From the NCBI RefSeq assembly GCF_026183735.1, contig NZ_JAPFRE010000031.1, forward strand, positions 1 to 32,410: a stretch of 32,410 nucleotides of DNA, written 5' to 3'. Numbering within the stretch: position 1 is the first letter of the stretch; every line of letters starts with the position of its first letter. Below the pieces are notes generated by a model. It worked only from the letters and a program-made list of their open reading frames with translations. It ran no database searches and was not told the DNA's origin. The position numbers were made by a program, and so were the translations under genes. Below, piece by piece: positions 16,901-25,500 of this stretch. This stretch comes from Alteromonas sp. ASW11-130 (GTDB lineage: Bacteria > Pseudomonadota > Gammaproteobacteria > Enterobacterales > Alteromonadaceae).

Positions 16901-18520
16901 CTATCCTACTTTGGGAAAAAATAGATCTCGCTTACCAAACAATGACTCCACTTCGATGTTCCAAAGCCCAGCTGCAACGGAGAACCTTTCTATCTGTTTA
17001 ACCTGCTCTGAGTTTTCATCATATTCAATCCCCATAAAATACTTATACCAAGGCTCCATACCCAAAGCGTAAACAAAAATATGTTCAGGTTTAATAAGCT
17101 CAACAACCTCAGATGCCTGATCCGCATCAGATCCATTTAAACGTCTCGTATCTTTTATTGAGTTTGGCACTTTTTCAGTACATAACGCGCCATAGAGCCA
17201 GGTGTAGGGAGCTCCCACACATTCCATTCCGATAGCGTAAACATCTAGATTCTCCATATAAGGCTTGAGGTTTTTATATAAACTTATATCAGGATTTGCT
17301 GAATCCGCCCCAAAGAACATTTTTCGACCTTCGATGTTTAACAACCAAGCCGACTTACTTCGGATGTTTAAATCACCATGTTCACCAAAAAATGGAATGC
17401 TTGTAATGACACCTTCAGTAACATGAACATCTTCACATTCATCTAACTCAATGACACTAAACCCGAGCTGACTCAACATTAGCTTTAATGAAGGGTCTTG
17501 CAATTCGCCACCATTATTTTTAGGTACTACGATTTTTCCAATCTTATGGCGTAATTGTAATAAGGTTTCAAAATTAACATGATCTTGATGGGTATGAGTT
17601 AAACATACATAGTCGATGTGGTCGGGTAGTTCTGTGAAACTCACTACTTGATCGCAATTTTTTGTACTTCGCGTTGCAATGATCGGGTCTATGAGAACAG
17701 AAACATGTTCAGTTTGTACCAAGAAACCTGCGTGACCAAGATATCTCAGCTGAACGCCGTCTTTAACACCTAAGCTTTTATGAACAGGTTTGTCGGTCGT
17801 AAACAGCTCCTGATAGTTGAGCCCCCCCGTAAGCTCAAGTCCCTCGAACATTTCATCTATTTCTGCTTGTGAAACAGGCTGAGTACGAGCCTTAAATATC
17901 TTGTCCACAAAGGAATGATTAAAATTGGCAGCAACCTGAAGATGATTATCATCTGCAAGCCTTGGCGTACTCAAGACAAAAGGCCGCTCATCGACTTTTG
18001 ATATTAGCCCAAACGACAGCGATTGAAGCTCTGGATGATAAAAGTCTGAATTATATAAAAGAGGCTCAATTAAACGAAAACCAGCGCGATGATGCCTGTC
18101 ATAAGTTAATTCAACGTAACCCCTAAGCATTTCTGGAACGTCTTTATAAAGTGGCTCAAGCGAGGTGCCGTCAGTATGAGATACAAGTAACTTATCAAGC
18201 TGGGATATTGCCTTAGATAATTTAACACAATCACCGTAATGGGTTTCTGTTCGATCAATCAAAGCCCTAATTTCTTCGACCTGTTCCTTCGTGCAGTTTA
18301 AAAATTCTCCACCACTTAACTCACTCTCCTGGGCAGCGAGAATATGCAGCTGGTAGTTATTGACGAAAGACTTCATTATCCTTAAGTGGGTCTTTTCTGT
18401 ATACCTTGCAGCTGTTACAGGTGGAATAAGATAAGGCCAGGCATACCACTTATTAAATAATGGTTCAAAATACACCTCATCTTTTAAATAGAACTCATGA
18501 TTTTCACCATTACTGTTCAT
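16901..18520 (-). CDS. CmlA-type di-iron beta-hydroxylase
   Basis: This 539-residue protein has an N-terminal helical/beta domain (residues 1-250, beginning with WYAWPYLIPPVTAAR) and a C-terminal metallo-beta-lactamase-fold domain. CmlA of chloramphenicol biosynthesis has the same size and layout and hydroxylates the beta carbon of an amino acid held on an NRPS carrier. The metal motif HTHQDH gives H309, H311, D313 and H314; E380, D406 and E433 stand at the spacing of the CmlA ligands as I remember them (offset by three or four residues). This makes a di-iron oxygenase far more likely than a hydrolase. It lies between the SGNH-like and HlyD genes. AAGGA sits before the ATG. A run of seven G (17822-17828) lies in the linker. 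The substrate amino acid is not decided by sequence. Confidence 0.85.
   Translation of the reverse strand: MNSNGENHEFYLKDEVYFEPLFNKWYAWPYLIPPVTAARYTEKTHLRIMKSFVNNYQLHILAAQESELSGGEFLNCTKEQVEEIRALIDRTETHYGDCVKLSKAISQLDKLLVSHTDGTSLEPLYKDVPEMLRGYVELTYDRHHRAGFRLIEPLLYNSDFYHPELQSLSFGLISKVDERPFVLSTPRLADDNHLQVAANFNHSFVDKIFKARTQPVSQAEIDEMFEGLELTGGLNYQELFTTDKPVHKSLGVKDGVQLRYLGHAGFLVQTEHVSVLIDPIIATRSTKNCDQVVSFTELPDHIDYVCLTHTHQDHVNFETLLQLRHKIGKIVVPKNNGGELQDPSLKLMLSQLGFSVIELDECEDVHVTEGVITSIPFFGEHGDLNIRSKSAWLLNIEGRKMFFGADSANPDISLYKNLKPYMENLDVYAIGMECVGAPYTWLYGALCTEKVPNSIKDTRRLNGSDADQASEVVELIKPEHIFVYALGMEPWYKYFMGIEYDENSEQVKQIERFSVAAGLWNIEVESLFGKRDLFFPKVG
17822..17828 (-). repeat. G7 homopolymer in CmlA-like gene
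   Basis: Seven consecutive G on the coding strand in the Thr-Gly-Gly-Leu linker (about residues 231-234) between the two domains of the CmlA-like hydroxylase. Confidence 0.5.
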
Positions 18521-18568
18521 TTGCGCTTCCTTTACTATTTATGGTTATATTCACATGTTTTAGTAGTG

Positions 18569-18586
18569 GCACTGGTTTCCCAGTGC
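18569..18586 (-). other. Intercistronic hairpin with GAAA tetraloop
   Basis: In the 79-base gap between the SGNH-like and CmlA-like genes, the transcript strand can form a perfect 7-bp stem (GCACTGG pairing with CCAGTGC) closed by GAAA, a GNRA-type tetraloop. No U-run follows, so it is unlikely to stop transcription. It may stabilise or mark a processing point in the long messenger. Seen directly; role inferred. Confidence 0.5.
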
Positions 18587-18599
18587 AAACCATACTTAA

Positions 18600-20669
18600 T
18601 TAACAAACTTCTAGAGAAAAGACGTTACCGTATATTGGGTATATTTCCGGTACTAATTGACCATTAATATCGCTACATATACGTTCCAGATGTTCATTAG
18701 CATTCAAGATTTGTTCTGGCCATTCTAACTGGACATAGTTTATTCCAGCCACCAGCAGCTTCTTAGGCAATGTAATGTGGCAGCTTTTCCACTCATTAGA
18801 AGCAAGCACTTTCTCTACTACTTGGCCGTTAATCTTAATAAAGACTCTCTGCTCATTTTTCAGTTGATTCACCAACTTGAGTGTAACTTTTAGCTGTTGT
18901 TCTCGCTCTGCATCCGTAAAAAAGCAGAACTGTGACGACGCCATATACGCCTTATAATAATCATTTCTATTATTAGCGCCTCCCTCAATCAATTGCGTCT
19001 CAGAAAACGAAGTTGAATGGAAGTAAGGGTCCAATAGGTTTATTTTATCTAAGTTGCCTACTGTATGCTGACTGTTCTGAATCTTAGAAAGGTAACTATC
19101 CAGTTGAATATCATGTTGGCTACAACAGGTCGAAAATGCGTCAAATAGCAACTGATCCAAACAATTAGTTCCCATGGAAAACAGATACCGCTTAACCTGA
19201 GGAGAAATATCATCCAACGCTTCGGAAAGTGAATTATTCATCCATATAGGAAGCCTTTTATTCTGGATCTCTACAAAGAGCTTCATTATTTGCAAAACAT
19301 CTTTCGACTTATCTACGGCCTCTTTACAATAGTAACTCACGACATCGAAGCTCTGCCCCCAATGCGCATTGTGAATTGCAGCTAAAAGGTGAGCATCGGC
19401 TTCATCTTTTGCATTAACAACAGGAGCATTTTCAATAAATTGTTTAGCAGTACGTTCCTTACCAAGCATACTTAATGAAATCTCACAAGCAACTTCCGCC
19501 ATCGCAGTTCTAATGCCAGTACTAGTAAGATGGCAATAATCCAGAAACAACTCCCTGCCAGGTATTACTTTTTCGAAGCGCTCGCTAAACACTTCACGTA
19601 AATCAATAAGCTTATTGTCATATTGTGCCGATTTTACCTTGACAATATTTCTGATATCGTTGGTAATTCTCGGAGTATAGCTTCTGGTTAAGTCAACTAT
19701 TGCAGCGTCTCGAGCCATTTCAAGGTATTGTCTCTGCAAATCATACTCACCTAACTCCTGGTGGCAATCAGCTAATATATATGCAGTCGCAGAGCAGTCA
19801 CCTTTATCCAGTTCAAGCATCTTCTTTGCACATTCGATGCTAGCCTTGAACTCTCCACTACCATGTAACGATTCAGCTTCATGCTTTAACGACAGCCACT
19901 TTTCGTTATCGCCTTTTCCTTCCAGCCAATGCACATTGATATGCGGATCACGCCAATCTCCTAAATTAAACTCGGGAACAACCCAATAAATCTCGGTATT
20001 AGCCGTAGCATCATGACTATTAACCTTGTCAATAAAGGACTCTACTTCACTGTTCAAAGCTTCTGTCAGCCTAGTTCTCAATCCTTTTATACCGTCTTGC
20101 TTAATACTATCTGATATGTCATAAGAGTTATCGACTGAATTAAGATAAGCACGGTTTCCTACCCAGTTGTTACCCGCGAATATTACAATTGCATCAGGTG
20201 AAAGCTGTCTACAAGAAGCGACTACTTCTTCCAGGATATTTATATTTGCGTTGGTACGCGCCAAATCTATCACTTCAACTTCGTCAGCGCCTTGCTGGCT
20301 GTTTAACATATGAGACAAAACCTGTGCAGGCGTATAACTCGGGTCATACAGCATTCCCCGCGCAACAGACTCACCGACTAAGACCACGCGTTTACCTGCT
20401 TTTTCCATATTCAAGACGGGTTGCTGAGCCCAATAATTCCAATCCGCTGACTGAGCCATGTCCCTGACAAAACTTCCTGTTTCAGGCTGTTTTTTCCAAA
20501 CGCCAATTAGGTCTTTGTTTAAACTATCTACCGATGACAAACTTGCATCTTTATTTTCGGTGTTTAGCAAACCTGTAAACGCTAGTAACTGAGCAAAGTC
20601 GTTACCTTCACTATAAACTTTATCGGCTAACTCGGCAGCCAAACGTTTTTTTGATTCATTTGATGACAT
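18600..20669 (-). CDS. SGNH-like hydrolase/transferase with TPR and beta-sandwich
   Basis: This 689-residue protein has SGNH-family blocks: VLVGES with S101 (Glu replaces the Asp of GDS), FAGNNW (G166-N-N168) and D377-Y-C-H380 for the catalytic pair. The catalytic set is thus present but atypical. Residues about 255-325 look like two or three tetratricopeptide repeats inserted before the DxxH block. The last 110 residues (VFIKINGQVV ... NYVQLEWPE) read as a beta-sandwich, carbohydrate-binding-like module. I start at the ATG at 20669, with AAGG eleven bases upstream and ten bases after the carbamoyltransferase stop; the open frame extends 13 codons further. Its place beside the carbamoyltransferase suggests acyl or carbamoyl transfer or hydrolysis on the peptide. 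No exact family known to me. Confidence 0.65.
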   Translation of the reverse strand: MSSNESKKRLAAELADKVYSEGNDFAQLLAFTGLLNTENKDASLSSVDSLNKDLIGVWKKQPETGSFVRDMAQSADWNYWAQQPVLNMEKAGKRVVLVGESVARGMLYDPSYTPAQVLSHMLNSQQGADEVEVIDLARTNANINILEEVVASCRQLSPDAIVIFAGNNWVGNRAYLNSVDNSYDISDSIKQDGIKGLRTRLTEALNSEVESFIDKVNSHDATANTEIYWVVPEFNLGDWRDPHINVHWLEGKGDNEKWLSLKHEAESLHGSGEFKASIECAKKMLELDKGDCSATAYILADCHQELGEYDLQRQYLEMARDAAIVDLTRSYTPRITNDIRNIVKVKSAQYDNKLIDLREVFSERFEKVIPGRELFLDYCHLTSTGIRTAMAEVACEISLSMLGKERTAKQFIENAPVVNAKDEADAHLLAAIHNAHWGQSFDVVSYYCKEAVDKSKDVLQIMKLFVEIQNKRLPIWMNNSLSEALDDISPQVKRYLFSMGTNCLDQLLFDAFSTCCSQHDIQLDSYLSKIQNSQHTVGNLDKINLLDPYFHSTSFSETQLIEGGANNRNDYYKAYMASSQFCFFTDAEREQQLKVTLKLVNQLKNEQRVFIKINGQVVEKVLASNEWKSCHITLPKKLLVAGINYVQLEWPEQILNANEHLERICSDINGQLVPEIYPIYGNVFSLEVC

Positions 20670-20679
20670 AACTTTTACC

Positions 20680-22515
20680 TTATAAGAACGTATAAACTGC
20701 ATGACCAATAGCGCGTGGATCTTTATCTTTCTTGATTGGTGTATTACTTACACCAACTTTCCACATTTCGGGGATATCAGCTTGGCTGATAATAAAGTCC
20801 CCTAAAACTAGATAGTCAATACTTGCCCTTACAAAACATGTGACTGCATCCAAAGGTGTTCTAACAACAGGTTCACCTCTAACATTAAATGATGTATTCA
20901 ATATAATTGGGCAATCCGTGATTGCGTCAAACTCACTCAATAGACGATGAAACCTTGGGTTCGCTTCCTTTGAAACTGTTTGTACACGCGCAGAGTTATC
21001 TACGTGAGTAATAGCCGGTAAATCGATAAGAGATTCAACATCGCACGTCTGAAGCATGAATGGTGACGGAGCGGTGAGAGCAAAGTGTTCACTCGCTTTT
21101 TCGGCCATAACTGCTGGAGCAAATGGCCTAAACGCTTCACGCATCTTGACTAAGCTATTTATCTTATCTCGCATATTTCCAAGTCTTGGATCAGCTAAAA
21201 TTGAACGAGCACCTAATGCTCTGGGGCCAAACTCCATACGCCCTTGGAACCAACCGATTACTGCTCCTTCTGCAATTCTGGAAGCAACAAATTTAGCAAG
21301 CTCTTCTTCGTTTCCACGATAATCAGAGAATTTAACTCCACTATTCATTAACAAATTGTGAATTTCATCAGAGGAAGCTTCCGTTCCCAGATATGCATGC
21401 GGTGTATCTTTTTGCTTAGGTCTTTCGCCAAACAGTCCTACCCATGCAATAGCTGCTGCGCCCAGTGCTGTTCCTGCATCGCCTGAAGCAGGTTGAACAA
21501 ATAAGTTTTTGTATGGGCCTTCTCGTAGAATTCTACCGTTAGCCACACAGTTAAGTGCTACACCACCTGCCATGCATAGGTTATCGCTTGGAACTTGATC
21601 ATACAAGTAGTTTACTTTTTCGAGCAATATTTCTTCCAGAGCAACTTGCAAACTCTTGGCGACGTCCATATGGATTTGATCAAGTTCTGACTCAGGTTTG
21701 CGCGGCTCGATTCCCATCAACTCAATTAATTTATCCGAATACATTCGATTGGTGTTGAGAAAATCGAAATAATCCATATTCAAGCTATATTGACCTTTCT
21801 CTTTTAACTCAATTAATGAAAGGATTTTGTCCTTGTATACAGGCCTTCCGTATGGAGCCAAACCCATAACCTTATATTCGCCACTGTTTACTTTGAACCC
21901 TAGAAAACTAGTAATCGTGCTGTATAACAAGCCGATTGAGTCAGGAAAGTTAACCTCTTCAAATATTGAAAGTCCATTGCCCTCTGCGCGACTATAACTT
22001 GTCGTCGCCCACTCTCCAACACCATCCACAGTCAAAACAGCGGCATCGTCGAACCCTGAAAAGTAATACGCGCTGGCGGCGTGGGACAAATGGTGTTCAG
22101 ATATTTCTATGTGCCCACTATATCCTGTGATATCTCTAATAGTATCCTCAGGTTTTTGTTCGCATATATGTCTATACACTTCTTTTCTTCTAAATGGGTC
22201 AGCGTCATCTATCGTTCCCATCCAAATTTGTCGGGCTAACTTTTTCTGAGCATCTTCATAGTAGGCGATACAATCCACCTCATCTATTGATACATCCGCA
22301 TATCCCAGACAGTATCGAAGACTCTGTCTGGGGAACGATTTGTCATTTTTAACACGACTAAATCTTTCTTCGTGAACGGCCGCCAATACTTCCCCATTTT
22401 TAATTACACAACAAGAAGAGTCGTGGTAGCCAAAAGACATACCAATAACAACTCTATCCTCTTTTTTTTGTAGAACACTAGTATCGTTCATAATCCGATA
22501 TATCCGTTTTTTCAT
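20680..22515 (-). CDS. O-carbamoyltransferase, NodU/TobZ family
   Basis: This protein of about 611 residues uses carbamoyl phosphate and ATP to carbamoylate a hydroxyl group (family knowledge: NodU, CmcH, TobZ). The N-terminal Kae1-like domain shows GMSFGYHDSS (25-34), metal-binding H141-x3-H145 (HHLSH), VDGVGEW (163-169), GEYKVMGLAPYG and MAGGVALNC. The C-terminal YrdC-like half shows GRMEFGPRALGARSIL, FRPFAPAV and NTSFNVRGEP. It starts 39 bases after the large NRPS gene. ATG at 22515 is the longest start; ATG at 22491 is a good alternative, and ribosome sites are weak for both. The acceptor hydroxyl is likely to be one made by the CmlA-like or SyrP-like enzyme, or a Ser/Thr side chain; that link is inference. 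Confidence 0.92.
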   Translation of the reverse strand: MKKRIYRIMNDTSVLQKKEDRVVIGMSFGYHDSSCCVIKNGEVLAAVHEERFSRVKNDKSFPRQSLRYCLGYADVSIDEVDCIAYYEDAQKKLARQIWMGTIDDADPFRRKEVYRHICEQKPEDTIRDITGYSGHIEISEHHLSHAASAYYFSGFDDAAVLTVDGVGEWATTSYSRAEGNGLSIFEEVNFPDSIGLLYSTITSFLGFKVNSGEYKVMGLAPYGRPVYKDKILSLIELKEKGQYSLNMDYFDFLNTNRMYSDKLIELMGIEPRKPESELDQIHMDVAKSLQVALEEILLEKVNYLYDQVPSDNLCMAGGVALNCVANGRILREGPYKNLFVQPASGDAGTALGAAAIAWVGLFGERPKQKDTPHAYLGTEASSDEIHNLLMNSGVKFSDYRGNEEELAKFVASRIAEGAVIGWFQGRMEFGPRALGARSILADPRLGNMRDKINSLVKMREAFRPFAPAVMAEKASEHFALTAPSPFMLQTCDVESLIDLPAITHVDNSARVQTVSKEANPRFHRLLSEFDAITDCPIILNTSFNVRGEPVVRTPLDAVTCFVRASIDYLVLGDFIISQADIPEMWKVGVSNTPIKKDKDPRAIGHAVYTFL

Positions 22516-22554
22516 GTTATTTAAATATCTAACAAACTCACTATTTGATATTGC

Positions 22555-25500
22555 CTAATCCTTTGACAACTTAATGATTTCGATCAAACTTCCCTGAATG
22601 TAGCCAGCCAGCTCCTCGATACTTTCTGTTTTAAAGTGTCGACGGTCATATTCGATGTTCATTGCTAAATTTTCACCATAGACACCACCTTGAAAGGCCA
22701 TATGAGCAATGGGGATCATTTCCGGGTGCGCTACCGGCCCACAATCTTCAGGCCTAAACTCCAGCAAAGTAGAGTCGTTTACCAATGAGTTGAACTGACC
22801 TAAGTAATTGAACATGATTTGAAACACAGGATCTTTGTCCTGCTCAGTTAATGTTGAGTGTTGCTCTAAAAACCTTAGTACACCATAACCCAAACCTTGA
22901 TTTGGAACACCATTAAGAAGTTCTTGTACCGCCAAAATACTTTTTGGAACATTTTCAGGAGAAAAATCAAACCTAAGTGGATACGCTTGAGTGAACCAAC
23001 CAACCGTATTAGATAGGTCATAGTCCGTATTGGTGGTATGACGTCCATGACTCTCAACCAGAATGCGATAAGCTTCGTTTGCTCTCCATTTACGCAGACC
23101 AAGATACAAGCCACATAACAGCAACTCATTTATTTCGGCATCAAAGTAGACTTTGCTGCTTGATAGCAATTTTCTCGTATCTTTTGTATCCAAAACTACA
23201 GCTTGGTACGCTCGCTGTCCCATTAAAGGAGGGACATCTGTATCAAAGTCATAGTCAACATTGATACCTTGAGGTGCAAGCTGTGAGGCCCAATAGTCGA
23301 TCTCAGGAGCATATGTTCCTGTCGCTACGCTATTATGAAGATAACTTGCCCATTCCTGATAGGAAGTACTTTTTGTTGCGCTTGCTATTACCTCCCCGGC
23401 TAGCAGGCTTTCTAAACAACTATTTACTTCAGATACTAAAATGTGCCACGAGATGACATCCACCACGGCGTGGTGAGCTAACATAAGCAACCTATTGACA
23501 TCTGGTGCATTGAATACCACAAATTTGAATACTTGCCCTTTAGCTAAATCAAACCCCTTTTGATGCACCATACATAAACGTTTCAATTCAGTCTGAATTT
23601 CTTCTTCCGTGAAGTGGTCTGGTATAGTTTCTGCAACACAAGCATTGTTTATGAATTCTTCTGTGAGCTCAATGTACTCACCATGAACCTTTTCACCTTG
23701 TTTAATGAACTTAATTCTAAGTGCATCGTGGGAGTTTAATATATGTGATGCAGTTGTTCTTACAAGGCTTATGTCAATATCGCCTGGTAGGCTAAACAAT
23801 GATGCAACATTAAAGTGATCAAATATCTCTTTATCATAGTTACTGAAAATAACTTCTTGGTGAATAGGTAGTATCTCTTGAGCACCGGATATTTTGTCGG
23901 CTCCAACAACCTCTTCATTTTGCAACTCAATTACAATCGCTAATTTTCGAATTGTTGGATTTGAAAAAATGTCCCTGACTTTGATTTTGCGTATCGCTTT
24001 AGACACCTTTGCAACTAGTCGAATTGCCAGAATAGAGTCTCCACCTAAATCATAGAAGTTATCGTCAATTCCAATCCCTTCAACATTTAATATGTCTTCA
24101 AACATTTGGCACAACAGTTTTTCCACATCTGAGCTTGGTAACGCTTTGCTTTTCGCTTTCACGGATTCGACAGGAAGCGCTAAAAGTTTTTGTCGATCTA
24201 CTTTGCCACTTGATGTTAGAGGCCATTCATCCACTAATACGTACTTCTGAGGAACCATATAGCCTGGTAGATTAGCTTTCGCATATGTCGATATTTCCTC
24301 AACAAAGCGACTTCTTTCCGATAACTCAGTGCAACATATACAAGCGATTAGCTCCTTTTCGAATTCGTTACCTTCTAACAGAATCGTTGCAGCTTTAACT
24401 TTATCTAGCTCCATCAACTTTGAAGCAATCTCTCCAGTTTCAATTCGATAGCCCCTAAATTTGACTTGCTCATCATTTCGTCCAAGATACTCAAATGAGC
24501 CGTCCATTTTACGTCGAACTATGTCCCCAGTTTTATATATTCTCTCTCCTTCGCAACTTCGAAGCTTGGAAGTTAAGAAGCTATATTCAGTTTTTTGAGG
24601 ATCATTGACATACCCTCGAGCCAATCCTTTTCCACCAATACACAGCTCCCCTTCCACACCGTTAGGCACAGCATTGCCGGCCTGATCGACAACGACTCCG
24701 AAAGTATTTGGAATCATATGACCAATTGTCGGTTCAGGAGTATTAATTTCTGCGATACAACTATTCACAGCGCACTCTGTTGGTCCATACGCATTAAAAG
24801 CACGATTATCTCTTGTTAACAAGTGTTGCCATAGATTGTTTGAAATGGCCTCACCACCAACTATCAGGTCTGGCAGAAACTGTGCCGCACCTTGTTCGAT
24901 CCACATATCTACAAGAGTCGGTGTACAATCTAATATATCAATATCATTCCTTGAAATGCAGGCTTGTAGTAACTCGTTATCCAGTTTCTCTTTTTCACTC
25001 AGTACAACGACCTTTCCTCCCATTAATAAATGACAGATGCTCTGGACCGACGCGTCGAAGCTAAAAGAAGCGACTTCTCCCCACACCAACTGCTCTGAGT
25101 CTAGCAACGCTCTCATTGAATAAGCCAAGTTTAACAGTGCAGTATGTTCAATCATCACTCCCTTTGGCTTGCCCGTCGAGCCCGACGTATGTATCACATA
25201 GGCCAAATCAGATTGAGATGAAGCGTTTAGAGGTAGCAAATTGGTTATAGAAAGACGTTGATCGTCCATCATAGCTTGATATTCACATACTACTGTATGG
25301 TTGCCGAAGTAATCTGCGCTTTGTGAACAATCGATGAGGTGGTTAATATTTGCATTATCTACAATGAACCTATTTCTTTCTGCCGGCGCACTTGGGTCTA
25401 ACGGTACCCAAGCACCACCCGCTTTCAGTATCCCGAGGATGCTCACCAAAGTTGCAGATGTTCTGTCAACAAGAACCCCGACAAAACTATTCGGTTTGAC

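Noticed and set aside
16901..18520. Reading the metallo-beta-lactamase fold as an antibiotic hydrolase or UlaG-like lactonase
   Set aside because: The 250-residue N-terminal domain, total length and spacing of extra Glu/Asp ligands fit CmlA-type hydroxylases much better.
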